Shown in pieces: positions 51,401-64,000 of a DNA stretch of 64,000 nt (within the stretch, counting starts at the first letter, position 1; every line of letters starts with the position of its first letter). A program made the position numbers and the translations under genes. The stretch is taken from positions 34,489 through 98,488 of the forward strand of contig JAUJYZ010000985.1 in assembly GCA_033675265.1 (NCBI GenBank), written 5' to 3'. This DNA is from Actinostola sp. cb2023. Taxonomy: Eukaryota; Cnidaria; Anthozoa; Actiniaria; Actinostolidae. Under the pieces are notes generated by a model that saw nothing but the letters and a program-made list of their open reading frames with translations, had not been told where the DNA came from and made no database searches.

Positions 51401-54400
51401 GCCCATCCCATGCAAAATGGTCAAAATCCACCCAAAATCGACCAAAGCCAAAGCCTATAGCCCATGCAAAATGGTCCAAATCGACCTAAAATCGACCAAA
51501 TTAAAACCAAAGCCTATAGCCCATGCAAAATGGTCAAAATCCACCCATAATCGATCAAAACCAAAGCCTATAGCCCATGCAAAATGGTCCAAATCGACCC
51601 CAAATTGAACAAAACCAAAGCCTAAAGCCGCCCATGCAAAATGGTCCAAATCGACCCAAAATCGACCAAAACCAAAGCCTATAGCCCATGCAAAATGGTC
51701 CAAATCGACCCCAAATCGACCAAAACCAATGCCTATAGCCCATGCAAAATGGTCAATATTGACCCAAAATCGACCAAAACCAAAGCCTATAGCCCATGCA
51801 AAATGGTCAAAATCCACCCAAAATCGACCAAAACCAAAGCCTATATATAGCCCATGCAAAATGGTCCAAATCGACCCAAAATCGACCAAAACCAAAGCCT
51901 ATAGCCCATGCAAAATGGTCAAAATCCACCCAAAATCGACCAAAGCCAAAGCCTATAGCCCAAGCAAAATGGTCAAAATCCACCCAAATTCAACCAAAAC
52001 CAAAGCCTATACATAGCCCATGCAAAATGGTCAAAATCCACCCAAAATCGACCAAAGCCAAAGCCTATATAGCACATGCAAAATGGTCCAAATCGACCCA
52101 AAATCGACCAAAACCAAAGCCTATAGCCCATGCAAAATGGTCCAAATCGAACCAAAATCGACCAAAACCAAAGCCTATAGCCCATGCAAAATGGTCCAAA
52201 TCGACCCCAAATCGACCAAAACCAATGCCTATAGCCCATGCAAAATGGTCAATATTGACCCAAAATCGACCAAAACCAAAGCCTATAGCCCATGCAAAAT
52301 GGTCAAAATCCACCCAAAATCGATCAAAACCAAAGCCTATATATAGCCCATGCAAAATGGTCCAAATCGACCCAAAATCGACCAAAACCAAAGCCTATAG
52401 CCCATGCAAAATGGTCCAAATCGACCCCAAATCGACCAAAACCAATGCCTATAGCCCATGCAAAATGGTCAATATTGACCCAAAATCGACCAAAACCAAA
52501 GCCTATAGCCCATGCAAAATGGTCAAAATCCACCCAAAATCGACCAAAACCAAAGCCTATATATAGCCCATGCATGGTCCAAATCGACCCAAAATCGACC
52601 AAATCGACCCAAAATCGACCAAAACCAAAGCCTATAGCCCATGCAAAATGGTCAAAATCCACCCAAAATCGACCAAAGCCAAAGCCTATAGCCCATGCAA
52701 AATGGTCAAAATCCACCCAAATTCAACCAAAACCAAAGCCTATACATAGCCCATGCAAAATGGTCAAAATCCACCCAAAATCGACCAAAGCCAAAGCCTA
52801 TATAGCACATGCAAAATGGTCCAAATCGACCCAAAATCGACCAAAACCAAAGCCTATAGCCCATGCAAAATGGTCCAAATCGAACCAAAATCGACCAAAA
52901 CCAAAGCCTATAGCCCATGCAAAATGGTCCAAATCGACCCCAAATCGACCAAAACCAATGCCTATAGCCCATGCAAAATGGTCAATATTGACCCAAAATC
53001 GACCAAAACCAAAGCCTATAGCCCATGCAAAATGGTCAAAATCCACCCAAAATCGATCAAAACCAAAGCCTATATATAGCCCATGCAAAATCCAAAAATG
53101 GTCCAAATCGACCCAAAATCGACCAAAACCAAAGCCTATAGCCCATGCAAAATGGTCAAAATCCACCCAAAATCGACCAAAGCCAAAGCCTATAGCCCAT
53201 GCAAAATGGTCAAAATCCACCCAAATTCAACCAAAACCAAAGCCTATATATAGCCCATGCAAAATGGTCAAAATCCACCCAAAATCGACCAAAGCCAAAG
53301 CCTATATAGCACATGCAAAATGGTCCAAATCGACCCAAAATCGACCAAAACCAAAGCCTATAGCCCATGCAAAATGGTCCAAATCGAACCAAAATCGACC
53401 AAAACCAAAGCCTATAGCCCATGCAAAATGGTCCAAATCGACCCCAAATCGACCAAAACCAAAGCCTATAGCCCATGCAAAATGGTCCAAATCCACCCAT
53501 AATCGACCAAAACCAAAGCCTATAGCCCATGCAAAATGGTCAAAATCCACCCAAAATCGACCAAAACCAAAGCCTATAGCCCAATGCAAAATGGTCCAAA
53601 TCGACTCAAAATCGACCATAACCAAAGCCTATAGCCCATGCAAAATGGTCAAAATCCACCCAAAATCGACCAAAGCCAAAGCCTATAGCCCATGCAAAAT
53701 GGTCAAAATCCACCCAAAATCGACCAAAGCCAAAGACTATAGCCCATGCAAAATGGTCAAAATCCACCCAAAATCGACCAAAAACCAAACCCTATATATA
53801 GCCCATCCCATGCAAAATGGTCAAAATCCACCCAAAATCGAACAAAACCAAAGCCTATATATAGCCCATGCAAAATGGTCCAAATCGACCCAAAATCGAC
53901 CAAAACCAAAGCCTATAGCCCATGCAAAATGGTCAAAATCCACCAAATATCGACCAAAACCAAAGCCTATATATAGCCCATGCAAAATGGTCAAAATCCA
54001 CCCAAAATCGACCAAAGCGAAAGCCTATAGCCCATGCAAAATGGTCAAAATCCACCCAAATTCAACCAAAACCAAAGCCTATATATAGCCCATGCAAAAT
54101 GGTCAAAATCCACCCAAAATCGACCAAAGCCAAAGCCTATATAGCACATGCAAAATGGTCAAAATCGACCCAAAATCGACCAAAACCAAAGCCTATAGCC
54201 CATGCAAAATGGTCCAAATCGAACCAAAATCGACCAAAACCAAAGCCTATATATAGCCCATGCAAAATGGTCCAAATCGACCCAAAATCGACCAAAACCA
54301 AAGCCTATAGCCCATGCAAAATGGTGAAAATCCACCCATAATCGATAAAAACCAAAGCCTATAGCCCATGCAAAATGGTCCAAATCGACCCCAAATCGAC

Positions 54401-57400
54401 CAAAACCAAAGCCTATAGCCCATGCAAAATGGTCAATATCGACCCAAAATCGACCAAAACCAAAGCCTATAACCCATGCAAAATGGTCAAAATCCACCCA
54501 AAATCGACCAAAACCAAAGCCTAAAGCCCATGCAAAATGGTGAAAATCCACCCATAATCGATATAAACCAAAGCCTATAGCCCATGCAAAATGGTCCAAA
54601 TCCAAAATCGACCAAAACCAAAGCCTATAGCCCATGCAAAATGGTCCAAATCGACCCCAAATCGACCAAAACCAAAGCCTATAGCCCATGCAAAATGGTC
54701 AATATCGACCCAAAATCGACCAAAACCAAAGCCTATAGCCCATGCAAAATGGTCCAAATCGACCCAAAATCGACCAAAACCAAAGCCTATAGCCCATGCA
54801 AAATGGTCAAAATGCACCCATAATCGATCAAAACCAAAGCCAATAGCCCATGCAAAATGGTCCAAATCGACCCCAAATCGACCAAAACCAAAGCCTAAAG
54901 CCGCCCATGCAAAATGGTCCAAATCGACCCAAAATCGACCAAAACCAAAGCCTATAGCCCATGCAAAATGGTCCAAATCGACCCCAAATCGACCAAAACC
55001 AAAGCCTATAGCCCATGCAAAATGGTCAATATCGACCCAAAATCGACCAAAACCAAAGCCTATAGCCCATGCAAAATGGTCCAAATCCACCCAAAATCGA
55101 CCAAAACCAAAGCCTATATATAGCCCATGCAAAATGGTCCAAATCGACCCAAAATCGACCAAAACCAAAGCCTATAGCCCATGCAAAATGGTCAAAATCC
55201 ACCCAAAATCGACCAAAGCCAAAGCCTATAGCCCATGCAAAATGGTCAAAATCCACCCAAATTCAACCAAAACCAAAGCCTATATATAGCCCATGCAAAA
55301 TGGTCAAAATCCACCCAAAATCGACCAAAGCCAAAGCCTATATAGCACATGCAAAATGGTCCAAATCGACCCAAAATCGACCAAAACCAAAGCCTATAGC
55401 CCATGCAAAATGGTCCAAATCGAACCAAAATCGACCAAAACCAAAGCCTATAGCCCATGCAAAATGGTCCAAATCGACCCCAAATCGACCAAAACCAAAG
55501 CCTATAGCCCATGCAAAATGGTCCAAATCCACCCATAATCGACCAAAACCAAAGCCTATAGCCCATGCAAAATGGTCAAAATCCACCCAAAATCGACCAA
55601 AACCAAAGCCTATAGCCCAATGCAAAATGGTCCAAATCGACTCAAAATCGACCATAACCAAAGCCTATAGCCCATGCAAAATGGTCAAAATCCACCCAAA
55701 ATCGACCAAAGCCAAAGCCTATAGCCCATGCAAAATGGTCAAAATCCACCCAAAATCGACCAAAGCCAAAGACTATAGCCCATGCAAAATGGTCAAAATC
55801 CACCCAAAATCGACCAAAACCAAACCCTATATATAGCCCATCCCATGCAAAATGGTCAAAATCCACCCAAAATCGAACAAAACCAAAGCCTATATATAGC
55901 CCATGCAAAATGGTCCAAATCGACCCAAAATCGACCAAAACCAAAGCCTATAGCCCATGCAAAATGGTCAAAATCCACCAAATATCGACCAAAACCAAAG
56001 CCTATATATAGCCCATGCAAAATGGTCAAAATCCACCCAAAATCGACCAAAGCGAAAGCCTATAGCCCATGCAAAATGGTCAAAATCCACCCAAATTCAA
56101 CCAAAACCAAAGCCTATATATAGCCCATGCAAAATGGTCAAAATCCACCCAAAATCGACCAAAGCCAAAGCCTATATAGCACATGCAAAATGGTCAAAAT
56201 CGACCCAAAATCGACCAAAACCAAAGCCTATAGCCCATGCAAAATGGTCCAAATCGAACCAAAATCGACCAAAACCAAAGCCTATATATAGCCCATGCAA
56301 AATGGTCCAAATCGACCCAAAATCGACCAAAACCAAAGCCTATAGCCCATGCAAAATGGTGAAAATCCACCCATAATCGATAAAAACCAAAGCCTATAGC
56401 CCATGCAAAATGGTCCAAATCGACCCCAAATCGACCAAAACCAAAGCCTATAGCCCATGCAAAATGGTCAATATCGACCCAAAATCGACCAAAACCAAAG
56501 CCTATAACCCATGCAAAATGGTCAAAATCCACCCAAAATCGACCAAAACCAAAGCCTAAAGCCCATGCAAAATGGTGAAAATCCACCCATAATCGATATA
56601 AACCAAAGCCTATAGCCCATGCAAAATGGTCCAAATCGACCCAAAATCGACCAAAACCAAAGCCTATAGCCCATGCAAAATGGTCCAAATCGACCCCAAA
56701 TCGACCAAAACCAAAGCCTATAGCCCATGCAAAATGGTCAATATCGACCCAAAATCGACCAAAACCAAAGCCTATATATAGCCCATGCAAAATGGTCCAA
56801 ATCGACCCAAAATCGACCAAAACCAAAGCCTATAGCCCATGCAAAATGGTCAAAATGCACCCATAATCGATCAAAACCAAAGCCAATAGCCCATGCAAAA
56901 TGGTCCAAATCGACCCCAAATCGACCAAAACCAAAGCCTAAAGCCGCCCATGCAAAATGGTCCAAATCGACCCAAAATCGACCAAAACCAAAGCCTATAG
57001 CCCATGCAAAATGGTCCAAATCGACCCCAAATCGACCCAAACCAAAGCCTATAGCCCATGCAAAATGGTCAATATCGACCCAAAATCGACCAAAACCAAA
57101 AGCCTATAGCCCATGCAAAATGGTCCAAATCCACCCAAAATCGACCAAAACCAAAGCCTATATATAGCCCATGCAAAATGGTCCAAATCGACCCAAAATC
57201 GACCAAAACCAAAGCCTATAGCCCATGCAAAATGGTGAAAATCCACCCATAATCGATAAAAACAAAGCCTATAGCCCATGCAAAATGGTCCAAATCGACC
57301 CCAAATCGACCAAAGCCAAAGCCTATAGCCCATGCAAAATGGTCCAAATCGACCCAAAATCGACCAAAACCAAAGCCTATAGCCCATGCAAAATGGTCAA

Positions 57401-60400
57401 AATGCACCCATAATCGATCAAAACCAAAGCCTATAGCCCATGCAAAATGGTCCAAATCGACCCCAAATCGACCAAAACCAAAGCCTAAAGCCGCCCATGC
57501 AAAATGGTCCAAATCGACCCAAAATCGACCAAAACCAAAGCCTATAGCCCATGCAAAATGGTCCAAATCGACCCCAAATCGACCAAAACCAAAGCCTATA
57601 GCCCATGCAAAATGGTCAATATCGACCCAAAATCGACCAAAACCAAAGCCTATAGCCCATGCAAAATGGTCAAAATCCACCCAAAATCGACCAAAACCAA
57701 AGCCTATATATAGCCCATGCAAAATGGTCCAAATCGACCCCAAAATCGACCAAAACCAAAGCCTATAGCCCATGCAAAATGGTCAAAATCCACCCAATAT
57801 CGACCAAAGCCAAAGCCTATAGCCCATGCAAAATGGTCCAAATCGACCCAAAATCGACCAAAACCAAAGCCTATAGCCCATGCAAAATGGTCAAAATGCA
57901 CCCATAATCGATCAAAACCAAAGCCTATAGCCCATGCAAAATGGTCCAAATCGACCCCAAATCGACCAAAACCAAAGCCTAAAGCCGCCCATGCAAAATG
58001 GTCCAAATCGACCCAAAATCGACCAAAACCAAAGCCTATAGCCCATGCAAAATGGTCCAAATCGACCCCAAATCGACCAAACCAATGCCTATAGCCCATG
58101 CAAAATGGTCAATATTGACCCAAAATCGACCAAAACCAAAGCCTATAGCCCATGCAAAATGGTCAAAATCCACCCAAAATCGACCAAACCAAAGCCTATA
58201 TATAGCCCATGCAAAATGGTCCAAATCGACCCAAAATCGACCAAAACCAAAGCCTATAGCCCATGCAAAATGGTCAAAATCCACCCAAAATCGACCAAAG
58301 CCAAAGCCTATAGCCCATGCAAAATGGTCAAAATCGACCCCAAATTCAACCAAAACCAAAGCCTATACATAGCCCATGCAAAATGGTCCAAATCGACCCA
58401 AAATCGACCAAAACCAAAGCCTATAGCCCATGCAAAATGGTCCAAATCGACCCAAAATCGACCAAAACCAAAGCCTATAGCCCATGCAAAATGGTGAAAA
58501 TCCACCCATAATCGATAAAAAACCAAAGCCTATAGCCCATGCAAAATGGTCCAAATCGACCCCAAATCGACCAAAGCCAAAGCCTATAGCCCATGCAAAA
58601 TGGTCCAAATCGACCCAAAAATCGACCAAAACCAAAGCCTATAGCCCATGCAAAATGGTCAAAATGCACCCATAATCGATCAAAACCAAAGCCTATAGCC
58701 CATGCAAAATGGTCCAAATCGACCCCAAATCGACCAAAACCAAAGCCTAAAGCCGCCCATGCAAAATGGTCCAAATCGACCCAAAATCGACCAAAACCAA
58801 AGCCTATAGCCCATGCAAAATGGTCCAAATCGACCCCAAATCGACCAAAACCAAAGCCTATAGCCCATGCAAAATGGTCAATATCGACCCAAAATCGACC
58901 AAAACCAAAGCCTATAGCCCATGCAAAATGGTCAAAATCCACCCAAAATCGACCAAAAACCAAAGCCTATATATAGCCCATGCAAAATGGTCCAAATCGA
59001 CCCAAAATCGACCAAAACCAAAGCCTATAGCCCATGCAAAATGGTCAAAATCCACCCAATATCGACCAAAGCCAAAGCCTATAGCCCATGCAAAATGGTC
59101 CAAATCGACCCAAAAAATCGACCAAAACCAAAGCCTATAGCCCATGCAAAATGGTCAAAATGCACCCATAATCGATCAAAACCAAAGCCTATAGCCCATG
59201 CAAAATGGTCCAAATCGACCCCAAATCGACCAAAACCAAAGCCTAAAGCCGCCCATGCAAAATGGTCCAAATCGACCCAAAATCGACCAAAACCAAAGCC
59301 TATAGCCCATGCAAAATGGTCCAAATCGACCCCAAATCGACCAAAACCAATGCCTATAGCCCATGCAAAATGGTCAATATTGACCCAAAATCGACCAAAA
59401 CCAAAGCCTATAGCCCATGCAAAATGGTCAAAATCCACCCAAAATCGACCAAAACCAAAGCCTATATATAGCCCATGCAAAATGGTCCAAATCGACCCAA
59501 AATCGACCAAAACCAAAGCCTATAGCCCATGCAAAATGGTCAAAATCCACCCAAAATCGACCAAAGCCAAAGCCTATAGCCCATGCAAAATGGTCAAAAT
59601 CCACCCAAATTCAACCAAAACCAAAGCCTATACATAGCCCATGCAAAATGGTCAAAATCCACCCAAAATCGACCAAAGCCAAAGCCTATATAGCACATGC
59701 AAAATGGTCCAAATCGACCCAAAATCGACCAAAACCAAAGCCTATAGCCCATGCAAAATGGTCCAAATCGAACCAAAATCGACCAAAACCAAAGCCTATA
59801 GCCCATGCAAAATGGTCCAAATCGACCCCCAAATCGACCAAAACCAATGCCTATAGCCCATGCAAAATGGTCAATATTGACCCAAAATCGACCAAAACCA
59901 AAGCCTATAGCCCATGCAAAATGGTCAAAATCCACCCAAAATCGATCAAAACCAAAGCCTATATATAGCCCATGCAAAATGGTCCAAATCGACCCAAAAT
60001 CGACCAAAACCAAAGCCTATAGCCCATGCAAAATGGTCAAAATCCACCCAAAATCGACCAAAGCCAAAGCCTATAGCCCATGCAAAATGGTCAAAATCCA
60101 CCCAAATTCAACCAAAACCAAAGCCTATATATAGCCCATGCAAAATGGTCAAAATCCACCCAAAATCGACCAAAGCCAAAGCCTATATAGCACATGCAAA
60201 AATGGTCCAAATCGACCCAAAATCGACCAAAACCAAAGCCTATAGCCCATGCAAAATGGTCCAAATCGAACCAAAATCGACCAAAACCAAAGCCTATAGC
60301 CCATGCAAAATGGTCCAAATCGACCCCAAATCGACCAAAACCAAAGCCTATAGCCCATGCAAAATGGTCCAAATCCACCCATAATCGACCAAAACCAAAG

Positions 60401-62101
60401 CCTATAGCCCATGCAAAATGGTCAAAATCCACCCAAAATCGACCAAAACCAAAGCCTATATAGCCCAATGCAAAATGGTCCAAATCGACTCAAAATCGAC
60501 CATAACCAAAGCCTATAGCCCATGCAAAATGGTCAAAATCCACCCAAAATCGACCAAAGCCAAAGCCTATAGCCCATGCAAAATGGTCAAAATCCACCCA
60601 AAATCGACCAAAGCCAAAGACTATAGCCCATGCAAAATGGTCAAAATCCACCCAAAATCGACCCAAAACCAAACCCTATATATAGCCCATCCCATGCAAA
60701 ATGGTCAAAATCCACCCAAAATCGAACAAAACCAAAGCCTATATATAGCCCATGCAAAATGGTCCAAATCGACCCAAAATCGACCAAAACCAAAGCCTAT
60801 AGCCCATGCAAAATGGTCAAAATCCACCAAATATCGACCAAAACCAAAGCCTATATATAGCCCATGCAAAATGGTCAAAATCCACCCAAAATCGACCAAA
60901 GCCAAAGCCTATAGCCCATGCAAAATGGTCAAAATCCACCCAAATTCAACCAAAACCAAAGCCTATATATAGCCCATGCAAAATGGTCAAAATCCACCCA
61001 CAATCGACCAAAGCCAAAGCCTATATAGCACATGCAAAATGGTCAAAATCGACCCAAAATCGACCAAAAACCAAAGCCTATAGCCCATGCAAAATGGTCC
61101 AAATCGAACCAAAATCGACCAAAACCAAAGCCTATATATAGCCCATGCAAAATGGTCCAAATCGACCCAAAATCGACCAAAACCAAAGCCTATAGCCCAT
61201 GCAAAATGGTGAAAATCCACCCATAATCGATAAAAACCAAAGCCTATAGCCCATGCAAAATGGTCCAAATCGACCCCAAATCGACCAAAACCAAAGCCTA
61301 TAGCCCATGCAAAATGGTCCAAATCCACCAAATATCGACCAAAACCAAAGCCTATATATAGCCCATGCAAAATGGTCAAAATCCACCCAAAATCGACCAA
61401 AGCCAAAGCCTATAGCCAATGCAAAATGGTCAAAATCCACCCAAATTCAACCAAAACCAAAGCCTATATATAGCCCATGCAAAATGGTCAAAATCCACCC
61501 AAAATCGACCAAAGCCAAAGCCTATATAGCACATGCAAAATGGTCAAAATCGACCCAAAATCGACCAAAGCCAAAGCCTATAGCCCATGCAAAATGGTCC
61601 AAATCGAACCAAAATCGACCAAAACCAAACCCTATATATAGCCCATCCCATGCAAAATGGTCAAAATCCACCCAAAATCGACCAAAGCCAAAGCCTATAG
61701 CCCATGCAAAATGGTCAAAATCGACCCAAAATCGACCAAATCCAAAGCCTATAGCCCATGCAAAATGGTCCAAATCGACCCCAAATCGACCAAAACCAAA
61801 GCCTATAGCCTATGCAAAATGGTCAATATTGACCCAAAATCGACCAAAATCAAAGCCTATAGCCCATGCAAAATGGTCCAAATCGACCCAAAATCGACCA
61901 AAACCAAAGCCTATAGCCCATGCAAAATGGTGAAAATCCACCCATAATCGATATAAACCAAAGCCTATAGCCCATGCAAAATGGTCCAAATCGACCCGAA
62001 ATCGACCAAAACCAAAGCCTATAGCCCATGCAAAATGGTGAAAATCCACCCATAATCGATATAAACCAAAGCCTATAGCCCATGCAAAATGGTCCAAATC
62101 G
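48402..62101. repeat. 54 bp satellite, main array (~250 copies) with higher-order structure
   Basis: 13.7 kb of the same unit as array 1. Variant monomers recur in blocks: TATATAGCACATGC (12 sites), AAAGCCTAAAGCCGCCC, GGTCAATATYGACC and AGCCCAATGC. Segments of ~2035 bp (53.2-55.2 and 55.2-57.2 kb) are nearly identical. Continuous open frames up to ~600 codons exist on both strands because 54 is divisible by three and most frames of the unit lack stops; these are not annotated as genes. Confidence 0.96.
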
Positions 62102-63182
62102 CATCGCCAGAAATTTCGAATCTAAGTGGGTGGAGCTTAATATTATAAATAACTTGCAGTCAACCATAACGAATTGGCTGCCAATCAAAAGTATTGTGTT
62201 ATAGCGTATCTGATTGGTCGTAAAGACAATGCGTTATGCTACCACGGTTTATATAACGGAAATGATTTGCCTGTAATAGCAGGATTCAAAAAATAAATAT
62301 AAGATATTTCTGATCGATGACGATTTGACTGATCTCCTCCATTCAGCCAAAGCAGTGGCAGACTAAGAAAAAATAATTTGAAGCCAAAAAACTACTTCAT
62401 TCTCGTTCTTGTGTTGTTCCCTTAAACTAATACTTGAATTTAGACTTTCGGTAAGGAAAAGTACACGCTTTTTGTAAAGAAGACATAGTAAAACATGTAG
62501 TCTGATTAGCTTTTTCGCGCGAAAATTTCAAAACATAGGAGCGCGCGGAGGATTTTGGATAGCAGAATAGCTAGTTTCTAGTCTATTTTCGTGCAATAAA
62601 GGGACGCCTGACTGAAATATATGTAAACATGGCGTCGATCGACGTGGAAGCAAGAAATGGCACAGAAAAAGGCAATTTTTAGAGCTTATCGGCCATAATG
62701 GATTCCAATATAAGCATAGTACGGAGCCTTGATATTGCACAAACTACATGTCCAAAACCGAGCCGAAATTGTTGTAGGATCTATTGGAAACCAGCTGAAA
62801 TTCTAAGTTAGTTCTTCGTCTTTCGAACCAGAGGCAAAGTAAGTGTATCAGTGCAAGGACAGCCAAACACCAGGGGCCAGAACTCTTTGTAGTTGAGGCA
62901 TCCGCCATATGTTTCTCTATAATGGGGTACTTATAATTCAACGATTGAAGAAACGTAAAAACCGAGCCGAGTATTGGAGGTAAGATGTTGTAATTACCGT
63001 TAAACTAAAGCTAGAAACTACGTTCGTTAAAATGGAGGCAAAGTAAATGTTCAATTATTTTTAAAGGAGAATATTGAGATATAAGTATTTTGACTCCATA
63101 CATTTATTGTAATGTAATCGAGGTCAATTTTTTCTAAGTGTCGCGTTCAACTGCGCATGTCGATTCGAAATTTCTGGCGATG
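62102..63182. mobile_element. 1.08 kb inverted-repeat element inserted in the satellite
   Basis: Perfect 21 bp termini (CATCGCCAGAAATTTCGA...) interrupt the satellite exactly between AAATCG and ACCC of one unit, with no duplicated satellite bases. The interior has AATTGGCTGCCAATC- and CTGATTGG-type motifs and ATGGCGGATGCC on the minus strand, but no transposase or convincing gene. Confidence 0.85.
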
Positions 63183-64000
63183 ACCCAAAATCGACCAAAA
63201 CCAAAGCCTATAGCCCATGCAAAATGGTCAAAATGCACCCATAATCGATCAAAACCAAAGCCCAATAGCCCATGCAAAATGGTCCAAATCGACCCCAAAA
63301 TCGACCAAAACCAAAGCCTAAAGCCGCCCATGCAAAATGGTCCAAATCGACCCAAAATCGACCAAAACCAAAGCCTATAGCCCATGCAAAATGGTCCAAA
63401 TCGACCCCAAATCGACCAAAACCAAAGCCTATAGCCCATGCAAAATGGTCAATATCGACCCAAAATCGACCAAAACCAAAGCCTATAGCCCATGCAAAAT
63501 GGTCAAAATCCACCCATAATCGATATAAACCAAAGCCTATAGCCCATGCAAAATGGTCCAAATCGACCCAAAATCGACCAAAACCAAAGCCTATAGCCCA
63601 TGCAAAATGGTCAAAATGCACCCATAATCGATCAAAACCAAAGCCAATAGCCCATGCAAAATGGTCCAAATCGACCCCAAATCGACCAAAACCAAAGCCT
63701 AAAGCCGCCCATGCAAAATGGTCCAAATCGACCCAAAATCGACCAAAACCAAAGCCTATAGCCCATGCAAAATGGTCCAAATCGACCCCAAATCGACCAA
63801 AACCAAAGCCTATAGCCCATGCAAAATGGTCAATATCGACCCAAAATCGACCAAAAACCAAAGCCTATAGCCCATGCAAAATGGTCCAAATCCCCAAAAA
63901 TCGACCAAAACCAAAGCCTATATATAGCCCATGCAAAATGGTCCAAATCGACCCAAAATCGACCAAAACCAAAGCCTATAGCCCATGCAAAATGGTGAAA
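63183..64000. repeat. 54 bp satellite, right part (~15 copies), continuing past the window
   Basis: Continues the interrupted array, with the AAAGCCGCCC and GTCAATATCGACC variant monomers of the 54.6-59.4 kb part. Confidence 0.96.

Noticed and set aside
48696..60972. Long open frames (up to ~600 codons) in the 54 bp satellite as repeat-protein genes
   Set aside because: The unit is 18 codons without stops in most frames, frames are open on both strands simultaneously, and there are no start contexts, introns or non-repeat termini.
48402..62101. CRISPR-like array
   Set aside because: Repeats are contiguous 54 bp monomers with no unique spacers, in eukaryotic DNA.

Overview
This window looks like chromosomal DNA of a cnidarian, most likely an anthozoan (sea anemone or coral). 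It is AT-rich and intron-bearing, with one clear host gene (PIGV, four exons), a pentraxin-domain gene fragment, two decayed Crypton/tyrosine-recombinase-derived genes, an apparently full-length BEL/Pao LTR retrotransposon, dozens of short inverted-repeat elements, and more than 15 kb of satellite DNA. The species call is inference from the kinds of genes and repeats, not from a database match.

Layout. 1-7.5 kb: a compact, intronless, AT-rich block of ten open frames, one of them truncated by the window edge and one on the opposite strand. Intergenic gaps are 13-109 bp, and nearly every start is preceded by a TATA(N)TATA-like motif. It encodes a Bro-N/nuclease/zinc-finger fusion, several one- or two-membrane-segment proteins, a beta-rich capsid-like protein, a 510-residue conserved-type protein and an HNH endonuclease. 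This is virus- or virus-like-transposon organisation, not cnidarian gene organisation, and is the best candidate here for a poorly described system. No polymerase, integrase or complete ATPase is visible, so the left part must lie outside the window. 7.6-8.1 kb: ~140 bp tandem repeats that may mark the end of that block.

8.6-14.4 kb: BEL/Pao element with 204/196 bp LTRs, a primer binding site matching tRNA-Arg, one intact Gag-Pol frame and GTGT target duplications. 14.4-31 kb: host intergenic and intronic DNA carrying foldback elements, a Crypton-like pseudogene (19.4-20.8 kb), a pentraxin-domain fragment (22.2-24.8 kb) whose last codons seeded an 81 bp minisatellite, a second Crypton-like fragment (27.8-28.5 kb) and a candidate minus-strand exon (28.8-29.0 kb). 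31.8-36.0 kb: PIGV. 36-43 kb: more inverted-repeat elements inside and around a candidate minus-strand two-exon host gene (39.2-42.9 kb).

43-64 kb: satellite territory. A 54 bp satellite (43.1-43.9, 48.4-62.1 and 63.2-64.0 kb) shows higher-order organisation. Between its blocks lies a duplicated module of poly-G tracts and a 36 bp satellite. A 1.08 kb inverted-repeat element has inserted cleanly into the 54 bp array at 62.1 kb. Long open frames there arise from repeat units divisible by three and are not treated as genes.
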